Translations under genes and position numbers: made by a program
The notes under the pieces: model-generated
The model's database searches: none
What the model saw: the letters and a program-made list of their open reading frames with translations, nothing else
What the model was told of the DNA's origin: nothing
Assembly: GCA_003558625.1 (NCBI GenBank)
Contig: PWPP01000034.1
Coordinates: 1 to 18,690, forward strand
Reading direction: 5' to 3'
Source of the DNA: Syntrophomonas sp.
Lineage (GTDB): Bacteria > Bacillota > Syntrophomonadia > Syntrophomonadales > Syntrophomonadaceae
Length of the DNA stretch: 18,690 bases
In this document: positions 1 through 5,266 of the stretch, piece by piece
Layout of the letters: every line of letters starts with the position of its first letter
How positions within the stretch are numbered: position 1 is the stretch's first letter

Positions 1-296
1 AGGGTAGAAACGGCAATGAACAAAGGGAAACATATATAAAGCACATCTATCCAGCTGAAGGTTTTAAAACTTGGGATATTTTTAGAAAGGTAGAAGAACA
101 CGGTGGAAAATATCACCAGGTTGATAAGAGTAAACAACAGATAATAGAGATTCAGGGTGGGAAAAACTTGTTCCGCAAAGATGTTCTTGCTCAAAACCAG
201 GGCAAAAATCATAATAAACACACTGGCGATATGGGTTAAGGTTATATTTTCAAATATTTCCCGTTGGCGCTGGGCCTCACTTAGCTCGATTTTCAA
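1..296 (-). CDS. N-terminal part of a multi-spanning membrane protein downstream of agrD; possible signal receptor
   Basis: This reading frame is open from a TTG start at 296 to the left edge of the window, giving about 98 residues with no stop. The start is supported by a GAGGTG ribosome binding site at 304-309, 7 bases upstream. After a short charged N-terminus (MKIELSEAQRQRE) there are about three hydrophobic segments, near residues 20-38, 45-68 and 82-98, the last cut by the edge. It lies directly downstream of agrD on the same strand. Agr loci commonly have a polytopic sensor kinase (AgrC) at this position, so a receptor or kinase is a reasonable guess. The catalytic part is outside the window and no family signature is visible, so this is inference from position only. 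Confidence 0.6.
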   Translation of the reverse strand, partial: MKIELSEAQRQREIFENITLTHIASVFIMIFALVLSKNIFAEQVFPTLNLYYLLFTLINLVIFSTVFFYLSKNIPSFKTFSWIDVLYICFPLFIAVST

Positions 297-329
297 TTCT
301 ACTCACCTCTGTAATTTATATGATAACGG

Positions 330-357
330 CAAAAGGGGTGAAATTACACCCCTTTTG
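330..357 (-). terminator. Hairpin between agrD and the downstream membrane-protein gene; weak terminator or attenuator
   Basis: A perfect 11-bp inverted repeat (CAAAAGGGGTG, six-base loop, CACCCCTTTTG) lies 11 bases after the agrD stop and before the ribosome binding site of the next minus-strand gene. In the minus direction the right arm ends in TTTT, but no long uridine tract follows. It could act as a partial terminator that makes the short agrD message more abundant than the downstream receptor message, or as an RNA 3'-end stabiliser. The structure is seen directly; its role is inferred. Confidence 0.45.
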
Positions 358-367
358 GCCGGACTTT

Positions 368-499
368 TTATTTTCTGAGGGACTTGGGGACTTGGGGCTG
401 ATAGTGAGTAAACCAGCAGTTAATGGATGCACCGAAGGTGGCAAAAAACACTAAAGCTGAGGCCACTACACCCGAGCAGCGATACATTAGTTTTTTCAT
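368..499 (-). CDS. agrD: AgrD-type cyclic autoinducer peptide precursor
   Basis: This 43-residue ORF starts at ATG 499, 8 bases after a strong AAAGGAGGTG site that overlaps the end of agrB; only 3 bases separate the agrB stop from this start. The product has the three parts of an AgrD precursor: an amphipathic, hydrophobic leader (MKKLMYRCSG onward), a central Cys28 followed by aromatic residues (CWFTH), and a C-terminal recognition tail YQPQVPKSLRK. The tail closely resembles those of clostridial AgrD peptides. In the known system AgrB cuts the precursor and joins the Cys thiol to the new C-terminus, making a thiolactone signal. Aligning the tail with the S. aureus one (DEVEVPKEL) places the cut after His32, giving a five-residue ring CWFTH. 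The family assignment is firm; the exact mature peptide is predicted. Confidence 0.88.
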   Translation of the reverse strand: MKKLMYRCSGVVASALVFFATFGASINCWFTHYQPQVPKSLRK

Positions 500-502
500 A
501 AT

Positions 503-1153
503 CTATTCACCTCCTTTCCCGAAGCCTGGTGTAATTTGATCGAACCGGTGCCAGACCTTCCGGGCCAGGGGAGTGAGATTGATCGTCGCCCACAGCATAC
601 TGATAAATATGCCCATCTGAAAAAGGCTGGCTGGGGGCCATGAACTTAGGGAAAGGACAGCCATGATGGCAGCGCTGATGCCCAACGCCATAAAGGATAA
701 CTTTCTTAATATCGCCCTGCGCAGGGGAGAGATAATAGGTGCCTGTGGGGTTTCATAGGGAGAGTATCGCAAAAGGAGTAGCAGCCCCGTGATGATGCCG
801 GCTAGCATGAGCATATCCATATACTGATAAGAAAAAAAAGACAGGTAGCGGGCAAAAAGAGCCATTAAAGGAAAGAATAGAATGGTAAAAAAAGCACAGC
901 GCCAGGGAGAGTCCGAGTGAGCTCCACCAGCTGTATGCCGGAACAGGGTGACGGTAATAATACAAACCAGGGTCAGGGTAAAAACACCTAATATCCAGCC
1001 CAACAGCAGGGTAAATGCCAGGTTGAATATATTGATCACCAAAAGCTCCAGGGCAAAGGTGATTTCCGCTTCCCGGTCCGGGGACAACTGGTTTTGAGAG
1101 GCCAGGGAAGCGGCCCATTTTTTGCAAAAATTCAAGGAGTCCAGGGCGATCAC
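503..1153 (-). CDS. agrB: AgrB-type membrane endopeptidase (autoinducer processing)
   Basis: The 216-residue polytopic membrane protein matches the AgrB family in length and in its key motif, LFRHTAGGAHSD. His79 and Cys86 have the same seven-residue spacing as the catalytic His77/Cys84 pair of S. aureus AgrB. Hydrophobic segments surround this motif, roughly at residues 36-68, 87-105, 112-127 and 150-190. The enzyme is expected to sit in the cytoplasmic membrane, cleave the AgrD precursor and form the thiolactone. The GTG start overlaps the TGA stop of the upstream gene by 4 bases (GTGA), implying translational coupling. The last codons of agrB contain the ribosome binding site of agrD. Gene order agrB-agrD is the classical one. 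No response regulator (AgrA) is present in the window. Confidence 0.92.
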   Translation of the reverse strand: MIALDSLNFCKKWAASLASQNQLSPDREAEITFALELLVINIFNLAFTLLLGWILGVFTLTLVCIITVTLFRHTAGGAHSDSPWRCAFFTILFFPLMALFARYLSFFSYQYMDMLMLAGIITGLLLLLRYSPYETPQAPIISPLRRAILRKLSFMALGISAAIMAVLSLSSWPPASLFQMGIFISMLWATINLTPLARKVWHRFDQITPGFGKGGE

Positions 1154-1593
1154 CCTTCCTGTATCGGTTTTCTGAACCTGGATACCGCCAGGGCGATTAT
1201 GACCATAAGTACACTTTGCAAGATTCCTACCATGGTCCAGGTAATATTCTGGGTTATGACGGTGTCACCGGCCAGGGCGAAATAGATATGGGCCAGCGTA
1301 AATTCCAGTAAAGCCAAAACAAAGATGCTGGCAAAAACCGCAATTATGGCCGAGGTAGATTTTACCCGGTTGAACTTAACCAGGTATAAGAAAATCAGCA
1401 AAATCCCTACCGGGAGATGAAAACCCGGGGTCAGAGGCAGCATCCTGATCAATAGAATACAGCCCCCCACAACGATCCCCGCCGGAATAATCTTTTTCCA
1501 GGCCAGGGGCATCCTCATCAGGGCAAAACATAGAGCTACGACGCCAATGGTTTCCAATAATGACTGAAAAACATACAGAAAGCTATGCACCAA
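1150..1593 (-). CDS. Polytopic membrane protein preceding agrB, function unknown
   Basis: This 147-residue protein is almost entirely hydrophobic, with about five predicted membrane segments (near residues 10-27, 33-52, 58-73, 80-105 and 117-138), short loops and a basic C-terminal end (SRFRKPIQEG). The start is TTG at 1593 after AAGGGG; a GTG directly behind it at 1590 is an equally possible start. Its stop overlaps the agrB start by 4 bases, so it is co-translated with agrB and very likely works with it. I recognise no catalytic motif. Its size and topology resemble the sensor (membrane) half of an AgrC-type kinase without the kinase domain, but that is only a resemblance. An accessory factor for peptide export, processing or sensing is possible. 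Confidence 0.75.
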   Translation of the reverse strand: MVHSFLYVFQSLLETIGVVALCFALMRMPLAWKKIIPAGIVVGGCILLIRMLPLTPGFHLPVGILLIFLYLVKFNRVKSTSAIIAVFASIFVLALLEFTLAHIYFALAGDTVITQNITWTMVGILQSVLMVIIALAVSRFRKPIQEG

Positions 1594-1804
1594 TCATGCC
1601 CCTTTACATATTTTCTACCCCAATAATAACACAAAAACTCTACAATTAAGGAATACTTCAACAAAAAATGCTAAAATCCTTCAGGTGTGGAATAAATAAT
1701 ATTTTCCAACGAATTTTCTCCTGAGATATCTAAAAAATCAGGCCGTCGCCAAAATTTTTTTACGTAAGTATTTTGGGGCCTGGATTGGGGACGGATTAAA
1801 GCAT
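1594..1804. other. Non-coding region upstream of the agr cassette
   Basis: This AT-rich stretch separates the terminator of the GerMN lipoprotein gene from the first gene of the agr cassette and must hold the cassette's promoter unless transcription reads through. No convincing -35/-10 pair was found on the minus strand. It contains an imperfect palindrome at 1749-1776 (CCAAAAT and ATTTTGG arms around TTACGTAA). No ORF with a ribosome binding site is visible. Confidence 0.4.
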
Positions 1805-1839
1805 TGAAAAAAGCCCCGGCAGCAAGGAGCCGGGGCTTT
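1805..1839 (-). terminator. Intrinsic terminator of the GerMN lipoprotein gene
   Basis: On the minus strand a GC-rich stem AAAGCCCCGGC / GCCGGGGCTTT with an eight-base loop is followed by a run of T residues, starting 12 bases after the stop codon of the GerMN gene. This is a textbook rho-independent terminator. It isolates that gene from the downstream agr cassette, which therefore needs its own promoter. Confidence 0.9.
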
Positions 1840-1850
1840 CCTTGATGGGA

Positions 1851-2402
1851 TTATTTAATGATGTCCGGGTTTCTTTCCAGGGGTTCCCCGATAAACCAGT
1901 GACCGGCCAGGGTATCCTCGATTGCACCCTCAATGTATATCTGAACGGTGTCGATTTCTTCCATCTCGGTAAGGGAATTAACGATTGAGGTCAGGGTCAT
2001 GGTCTCCCCGGCCGAACCTCCAACGTGCCGGGACTTGATTTCTGCTGAAAAATTCACCCGGGCCAGGCCATCCTCTATTTCCAAATCCAGCAGCCGGGTT
2101 CCTTCAGGGATGGTAGCTCCGAGTCCTTCCTGCTCCGGGCCTTGAATTAACTCTTCGATGATGGTGCTCGCCAGGGCTTCACCCTCCAGGGGTTCTTCGC
2201 CGGTAATGATACGCTGTTCCCCGATCAGGTATTCTGCCTGATCATCAGCGAAGTAGAGCAAAATTTCTGTTTGGGTTACCTGGGGCTCATCGTTTTCATC
2301 AGGTGGTGCAGGTGGCTCCTGGGTTCCACAGCCCGCCAGCACCATGGTGGATAACAGAAACAGGCCCAGCACCAGCAAGCAAGAAATGGTCAGTTTCTTC
2401 AT
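1851..2402 (-). CDS. GerMN-domain lipoprotein
   Basis: The 183-residue product begins with a lipoprotein signal peptide: a basic MKK, a hydrophobic stretch and the lipobox VLAGC with the lipidated Cys25. A Pro/Glu-rich linker follows (about residues 28-45), then one domain (about 45-170) of the GerMN type found in the spore germination protein GerM. Typical elements are an 'ILLYFAD..AEYLI' start, 'IIEELIQGP', 'IPEGTRLLDLEIEDGLARVNFS' and 'IVNSLTEMEEIDTVQIYIEG'. It should be anchored on the outer face of the membrane. GerMN domains occur in proteins linked to sporulation, germination and cell-wall processes, but the specific role here is not shown. The ATG at 2402 is chosen because AAAGGA lies 8 bases before it; the in-frame ATG at 2411 overlaps that site and is unlikely. 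Confidence 0.82.
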   Translation of the reverse strand: MKKLTISCLLVLGLFLLSTMVLAGCGTQEPPAPPDENDEPQVTQTEILLYFADDQAEYLIGEQRIITGEEPLEGEALASTIIEELIQGPEQEGLGATIPEGTRLLDLEIEDGLARVNFSAEIKSRHVGGSAGETMTLTSIVNSLTEMEEIDTVQIYIEGAIEDTLAGHWFIGEPLERNPDIIK

Positions 2403-2411
2403 AGATCTCAT

Positions 2412-2677
2412 CCTTTCTATATGTTGTATTTGTGAGTTTTACACCATTAAACATTGGAGCACAAGCACCTCAATCTACCGGCCATGAAAGGAGATGCTGC
2501 ACCCGGGTGTTGTGCTTAATAAATAGAGAGTAGCGGCTTTGTAGTTTTGATGTAAACATCTCACTTAAACATATATAAGGGCAATAGAAGGATTTTCTTA
2601 CAACAAATCGAAAAAAAGCGATTATTCCGTCCATAAGAGCATTAAATCAATGATAAACCGGTCCGGGCAGCTCCTGC
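2412..2677. other. Non-coding region upstream of the GerMN gene
   Basis: This region lies between the displaced tail of the LiaF-like gene and the GerMN gene. It carries a candidate minus-strand promoter close to the GerMN start. A small inverted repeat (AATCG, eight-base loop, CGATT) lies around 2606-2623. No clear terminator for the upstream LiaF-like gene is seen, and no additional ORF with a ribosome binding site was found. Confidence 0.35.
2436..2464 (-). promoter_or_regulatory. Candidate sigma-A promoter for the GerMN lipoprotein gene
   Basis: On the minus strand TTGTGC (2459-2464) and TAAAAC (2436-2441) are separated by 17 bases, and a TG precedes the -10 hexamer. The distance to the start codon at 2402 is suitable. 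Both hexamers deviate from consensus, so this is tentative. Confidence 0.3.
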
Positions 2678-2761
2678 TTAAAGGTCGGTTGTAGTTAGAT
2701 TTACCTGGGCCACAGCACCGGTAATGTTTAAGTCAAGCGTAAATTCGGCATCTTCATAACC
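2678..2761 (-). other. Out-of-frame tail of the LiaF-like protein (frameshift remnant)
   Basis: In the -1 frame relative to the LiaF-like gene just upstream, 27 codons read GYEDAEFTLDLN... and end ...NLTTTDL before a TAA at 2678-2680. The text resembles the beta-strand pattern usual after the first half of the 'toast-rack' domain of LiaF/DUF5668-type proteins, and it follows naturally on IIFTPP in the upstream frame. A single missing base near 2761-2764 would explain the break. Even with the frame restored, the domain would be shorter than usual. Confidence 0.6.
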
Positions 2762-3276
2762 GGCGGAGTAAAAATAATCTCCTTTTTGCTCCCAGTTTCA
2801 GGGTTTTGCGTCTGGACATGAAAATATGCCCGGCCGTCCTTTGTCTCCCTGGTCAAATGGGGGCGGATCCCCCGGTAATTTCTTGCCTGGACATTGATCA
2901 AATCCGAGCCCCGGTCAATGGATAATATCCCCTGGCCCAGATCCAGTTCAAAAACACCCTCGTTTAGAGATGGATTCCATGATTCCCGCAAAATTTGTTC
3001 CCGCACCGGGGGCCCCATATGATGAAAAGGCCTGGGGGGCGGGCTGCCCCCGAAGCTTGGCCATAACAGGGGAAGGAGTATGGTTAAAATCACCAGCAGG
3101 ATGATGAAAAGGGGATGCCGCGGCATGAGAAAAGCAATACCAAGGATAATAAGCAGCAGAGGCCAGTAATAGATATAAAACCGCCACCATGAACCGCTGA
3201 TAACCCCCAGGTTTACCAGGAGCATATAGATTCCCAGGAGCATCAAAAGCAGACCCCAAAGGGTTTTTTTAGCCAT
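2728..3276 (-). CDS. LiaF-like membrane protein, C-terminus altered by an apparent frameshift
   Basis: The 182-residue product begins with a LiaF-type transmembrane module: a hairpin at residues 6-26 and 34-51 with the signature 'LGIYMLLVNLGV' and 'YYWPLLLIILGI', followed by a third hydrophobic segment at 57-73. A Pro-rich linker leads to an extracytoplasmic beta-domain (about 107-172: FELDLGQGILSIDRGSDLINVQ), typical of DUF5668/LiaF-like proteins involved in envelope-stress sensing. After Pro172 the current frame gives only ten unlikely residues (VMKMPNLRLT), while the neighbouring frame continues with family-like sequence to 2678. The ATG start lies 3 bases after the stop of the PspC gene, so the two form an operon. 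The gene could be a recent frameshift mutant, a sequencing error, or a truncated but working form. Confidence 0.78.
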   Translation of the reverse strand: MAKKTLWGLLLMLLGIYMLLVNLGVISGSWWRFYIYYWPLLLIILGIAFLMPRHPLFIILLVILTILLPLLWPSFGGSPPPRPFHHMGPPVREQILRESWNPSLNEGVFELDLGQGILSIDRGSDLINVQARNYRGIRPHLTRETKDGRAYFHVQTQNPETGSKKEIIFTPPVMKMPNLRLT

Positions 3277-3279
3277 AAG

Positions 3280-3666
3280 CTAAGCCTCTCCCTTCTGGGC
3301 TTTATAAATAATAAACGCCCCCGCCAAAATCAGGAGAGTGGGCCAGAGAAAGACAGCGGTTCTATAGTACTGGCCCAGTAGGAGGAGGGCCCCGAAAACG
3401 ACCAGAAGGATACCCAAAAACTGCATGGTTTTAGTGCGGTCAACGGGCAGCCGATCCGGCGCCGGTTCCAGGTCTATATAGTCGGGCTTTACAGGAATTA
3501 CGATCCAACAAATGATATAGGCCAGAAAGCCCACTCCATGAAGGAAGAAACTGAGAGCCCATATCACGCGCACAATGGTGACATCAATAGCGAAATATTC
3601 TGCTACCCCACCACATACCCCGCCCAGTATTTTTTCTGTGGGAGAACGATAAAGTTTTCTGTTCAT
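3280..3666 (-). CDS. PspC-domain membrane protein with a LiaF-like TM hairpin
   Basis: The 128-residue protein starts with a clear PspC domain (residues 2-60): RKLYRSPTEKILGGVCGGVAEYF, then a membrane helix ending in YIICWIVIPV. Residues 80-122 form a second module, a hydrophobic hairpin (FLGILLVVFGALLLLG and FLWPTLLILAGAFII) like that of LiaF proteins. PspC domains act at the cytoplasmic membrane in phage-shock and envelope-stress responses, where they can regulate partner proteins by binding. The ATG start follows GGAAGGAG by 9 bases. The gene is first in a two-gene operon with the LiaF-like protein and divergent from a second LiaF-like gene, which supports a shared role in cell-envelope stress. 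No LiaRS-type two-component system is present in the window. Confidence 0.87.
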   Translation of the reverse strand: MNRKLYRSPTEKILGGVCGGVAEYFAIDVTIVRVIWALSFFLHGVGFLAYIICWIVIPVKPDYIDLEPAPDRLPVDRTKTMQFLGILLVVFGALLLLGQYYRTAVFLWPTLLILAGAFIIYKAQKGEA

Positions 3667-3700
3667 TGCTTTTTTCTCCTTCCTTCAATAAACTGGATAT

Positions 3701-3720
3701 ATAAAGATTGTACTCTTTAT
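3701..3720. repeat. Perfect inverted repeat in the divergent pspC / liaF-like promoter region; candidate operator
   Basis: ATAAAGA and TCTTTAT arms of 7 bp flank a six-base centre (TTGTAC). The repeat lies in the roughly 107-base gap between the two divergent envelope-protein genes, where both promoters must be. A TACAAT hexamer on the minus strand (3707-3712) overlaps it and could be a -10 element for the pspC operon, although the matching -35 is poor (TTCCTT). A regulator bound here could control both directions. Confidence 0.4.
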
Positions 3721-3773
3721 GGTGGGATAAAGGAAGATTATTGCCGGCATCAGCAGGGGAAAGGAATGAGGCA

Positions 3774-4478
3774 ATGCGGGTTAAATGGGGCCGGATTTTG
3801 ACCGGCATGGTGCTGATTACCCTGGGTGGCATTTTATTATTAAACACCCTGGGTGTAACGTCAATTAATCTAGGCCAAATCCTTATGACCTACTGGCCAA
3901 TTGTGCTGATACTGTTGGGGTTGGAGGCATTATTTAATCACTATCCGGACCGGACCGGGCTGATCATGGGAAGCATCATATTTCTGATGGGTATTATCTT
4001 TTTAGGCAGGAATTTGGATTGGTTTTACCTGGATATCAGCTGGGCCTGGAATCTTATCTGGCCCCTGCTTCTCATCATCATAGGGCTGAAACTGTTGCAA
4101 CAATCAAAGAGAAATTCTATTAACTTGGCATTCATGGGCCTTGTAGAAAAAAAACAAAACTGGGAGCTTAAAAGTGGGTCATACATTGCGTTTATGGGAG
4201 GAGTAAACCTGGACCTTGATGGGGCAGCATTTGCTGCCGAAATCATTGATTTAAGTCTGATAGCCTTTATGGGGGGCATTGAGATCAAGGTTCCTGGTGA
4301 CGTAGTGGTAATATGCCAGGGAACGGCATTCCTGGGAGGGATCCATGCCCTGGGGGAAGAGAGCGGAGGCATTTACACCCGGATAAACAAAGAGCGGGGA
4401 GCCGTTGAACCCGGCCTCCGGGTATTAAGGGTTTCAGGGGTTGCCATAATGGGAGGAATCGAACTGAAAGAGGTATAA
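3774..4478 (+). CDS. LiaF-like membrane protein (four TM segments plus beta-repeat C-terminal domain)
   Basis: The 234-residue protein has four predicted membrane segments in two hairpins (about residues 8-28, 34-54, 62-78 and 88-108), including the LiaF-type phrases 'LGGILLLNTLGV' and 'YWPIVLILLGL'. Its C-terminal domain (about 115-234) matches the 'cell wall-active antibiotics response' LiaF C-terminal type. Five similar turns recur: AFMG at 119, AFMGG at 139 and 164, AFLGG at 185 and AIMGG at 224, consistent with a stacked beta structure. LiaF proteins restrain envelope-stress two-component systems in Bacillus; here no such system is adjacent, so the partner is unknown. ATG 3774 is preferred because GGGGAAAGGA lies 8 bases before it; the frame extends further upstream to 3708 without such a site. 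Confidence 0.85.
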   Translation: MRVKWGRILTGMVLITLGGILLLNTLGVTSINLGQILMTYWPIVLILLGLEALFNHYPDRTGLIMGSIIFLMGIIFLGRNLDWFYLDISWAWNLIWPLLLIIIGLKLLQQSKRNSINLAFMGLVEKKQNWELKSGSYIAFMGGVNLDLDGAAFAAEIIDLSLIAFMGGIEIKVPGDVVVICQGTAFLGGIHALGEESGGIYTRINKERGAVEPGLRVLRVSGVAIMGGIELKEV

Positions 4479-4494
4479 AAAAAGCCGCAAGCGG

Positions 4495-4523
4495 TTGACA
4501 CAGTCCCCAAGCTTTGTTAATAT
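4495..4523 (+). promoter_or_regulatory. Sigma-A promoter of the purine operon
   Basis: TTGACA (4495-4500) and TAATAT (4518-4523) are separated by exactly 17 bases. The -35 is a perfect match to consensus and the -10 matches at most positions. Transcription would start near 4530, about 25 bases before the riboswitch aptamer and about 215 bases before purE. Confidence 0.85.
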
Positions 4524-4552
4524 CAGGGTGAAAAATGATATTTATATAGCGA

Positions 4553-4645
4553 AAGTGTGTCTAGGGTTCCGCACCGCAGGCAAGGTGGCTGGACCGAGTG
4601 ACACAGGTGTTTTATGCACTACACCGTATAGGGATAAAAGCCCAG
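4553..4645 (+). promoter_or_regulatory. ykkC-family riboswitch aptamer, probably PRPP-sensing (subtype 2b)
   Basis: The leader carries the conserved ykkC core: CTAGGGTTCCG (4561-4571), GGACCGAG (4591-4598) and GGGATAAAAGCCC (4631-4643). Helices are visible: TGTGTC (4556-4561) with GACACA (4600-4605), CACC (4572-4575) with GGTG (4584-4587), and GGTGT (4606-4610) with ACACC (4621-4625). The ykkC family includes guanidine, ppGpp and PRPP riboswitches. The PRPP subtype is the one known to precede de novo purine genes, and this copy lies directly ahead of purE and the whole pur operon, whose first substrate is PRPP. The ligand is therefore inferred from context, while the family is seen in the sequence. 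The expected behaviour is activation of the operon when PRPP is abundant. No guanine aptamer precedes it. Confidence 0.85.
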
Positions 4646-4692
4646 GCGGATAGGTTTCGTAGCAAATCTGTCCGTCTGGGCTTCATATTTCC
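4638..4692 (+). terminator. Riboswitch expression platform: long hairpin that competes with the aptamer
   Basis: A 20-bp stem can form between 4638-4657 and 4664-4683, with three G-U pairs and a six-base loop. Its left arm begins inside the aptamer's conserved 3' element (AAGCCC at 4638-4643), so aptamer and hairpin exclude each other. This fits transcription control in which ligand binding prevents the hairpin and keeps the operon on. The downstream U-tract is weak (CTTCATATTT), so termination may be inefficient or depend on pausing. Confidence 0.7.
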
Positions 4693-4745
4693 GGGATTAT
4701 CTGGGTTTAGGGTGCTGGGTGCAAACAGAGAATAGGAGGGATGAT

Positions 4746-5255
4746 ATGCCGAAAATAGGTATTATAATGGGAAGTGATTCTGATCTTGGTGTTATGCAGG
4801 AAGCCGGTAAGGTATTGCAGGATTTTGGGGTGGATTTCGAATATAAAATATGTTCTGCCCACCGGTTGCCCTATGAGACGGAACGGTATGCCTCCACTGC
4901 TTCTGAAAGGGGCTTGCAGGCCATTATTGCCGGGGCCGGAGGAGCTGCCCACCTGCCCGGGGTCATCGCCGCTTACACCATCATTCCGGTTATAGGGGTT
5001 CCGATAAAGACCAACACCCTGTCCGGAATCGATTCTCTTTACTCCATCGTACAAATGCCGCGGGGGATACCGGTGGCCACGGTAGCTATAAACGGAGCGG
5101 CCAATGCAGCCCTGTTAGCCCTGCAGATTATGGCACTGCAAGAGCATGCTTTGCAGCAAAAACTTCTGGATTTTAGGGCCGATATGGCTCATGAAGTCAT
5201 GCTCAAAAACAAAAAACTGAATGAAATCGGGGCAAAGGACTATTTGGAAAAATAG
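4746..5255 (+). CDS. purE: N5-carboxyaminoimidazole ribonucleotide mutase, class I PurE
   Basis: The 169-residue protein is full length for PurE and catalyses the step to carboxyaminoimidazole ribonucleotide (CAIR). Family motifs are clear: GIIMGSDSDL (5-14), SAHRLP (37-42, with the likely catalytic His39), IIAGAGGAAHLPGV (60-73) and PVIGVPI (81-87). SAHR and GAGGAAHLPG point to class I, which isomerises N5-CAIR made by PurK; class II enzymes, which carboxylate AIR directly, usually carry different residues there. No purK lies in this operon. The ATG at 4746 is chosen because AGGAGGG lies 5 bases before it; the frame opens earlier with a GTG at 4719 that has no such site. It is the first gene of the pur operon. 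Confidence 0.95.
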   Translation: MPKIGIIMGSDSDLGVMQEAGKVLQDFGVDFEYKICSAHRLPYETERYASTASERGLQAIIAGAGGAAHLPGVIAAYTIIPVIGVPIKTNTLSGIDSLYSIVQMPRGIPVATVAINGAANAALLALQIMALQEHALQQKLLDFRADMAHEVMLKNKKLNEIGAKDYLEK

Positions 5256-5266
5256 GGGGGGAAGGT

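Noticed and set aside
157..378. Plus-strand ORF of 73 codons near the left edge
   Set aside because: It overlaps the better-supported minus-strand membrane protein and the agrD region, has no ribosome binding site and no recognisable product.
380..400. Direct repeat of GGGACTT/GGGGACTT near the end of agrD
   Set aside because: It falls within codons for the conserved VPKS tail and is explained by coding sequence.
2403..2411. Upstream ATG as the start of the GerMN lipoprotein
   Set aside because: It abuts the AAAGG of the ribosome binding site with no spacing; the ATG at 2402 has the right distance and gives a normal signal peptide.
4479..4555. Tandem guanine riboswitch ahead of the PRPP-type aptamer
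   Set aside because: The conserved purine-aptamer bases (ATAATC...ATATGG and the TCTACC and CCGTAAA loops) are absent, and the promoter occupies most of this stretch.
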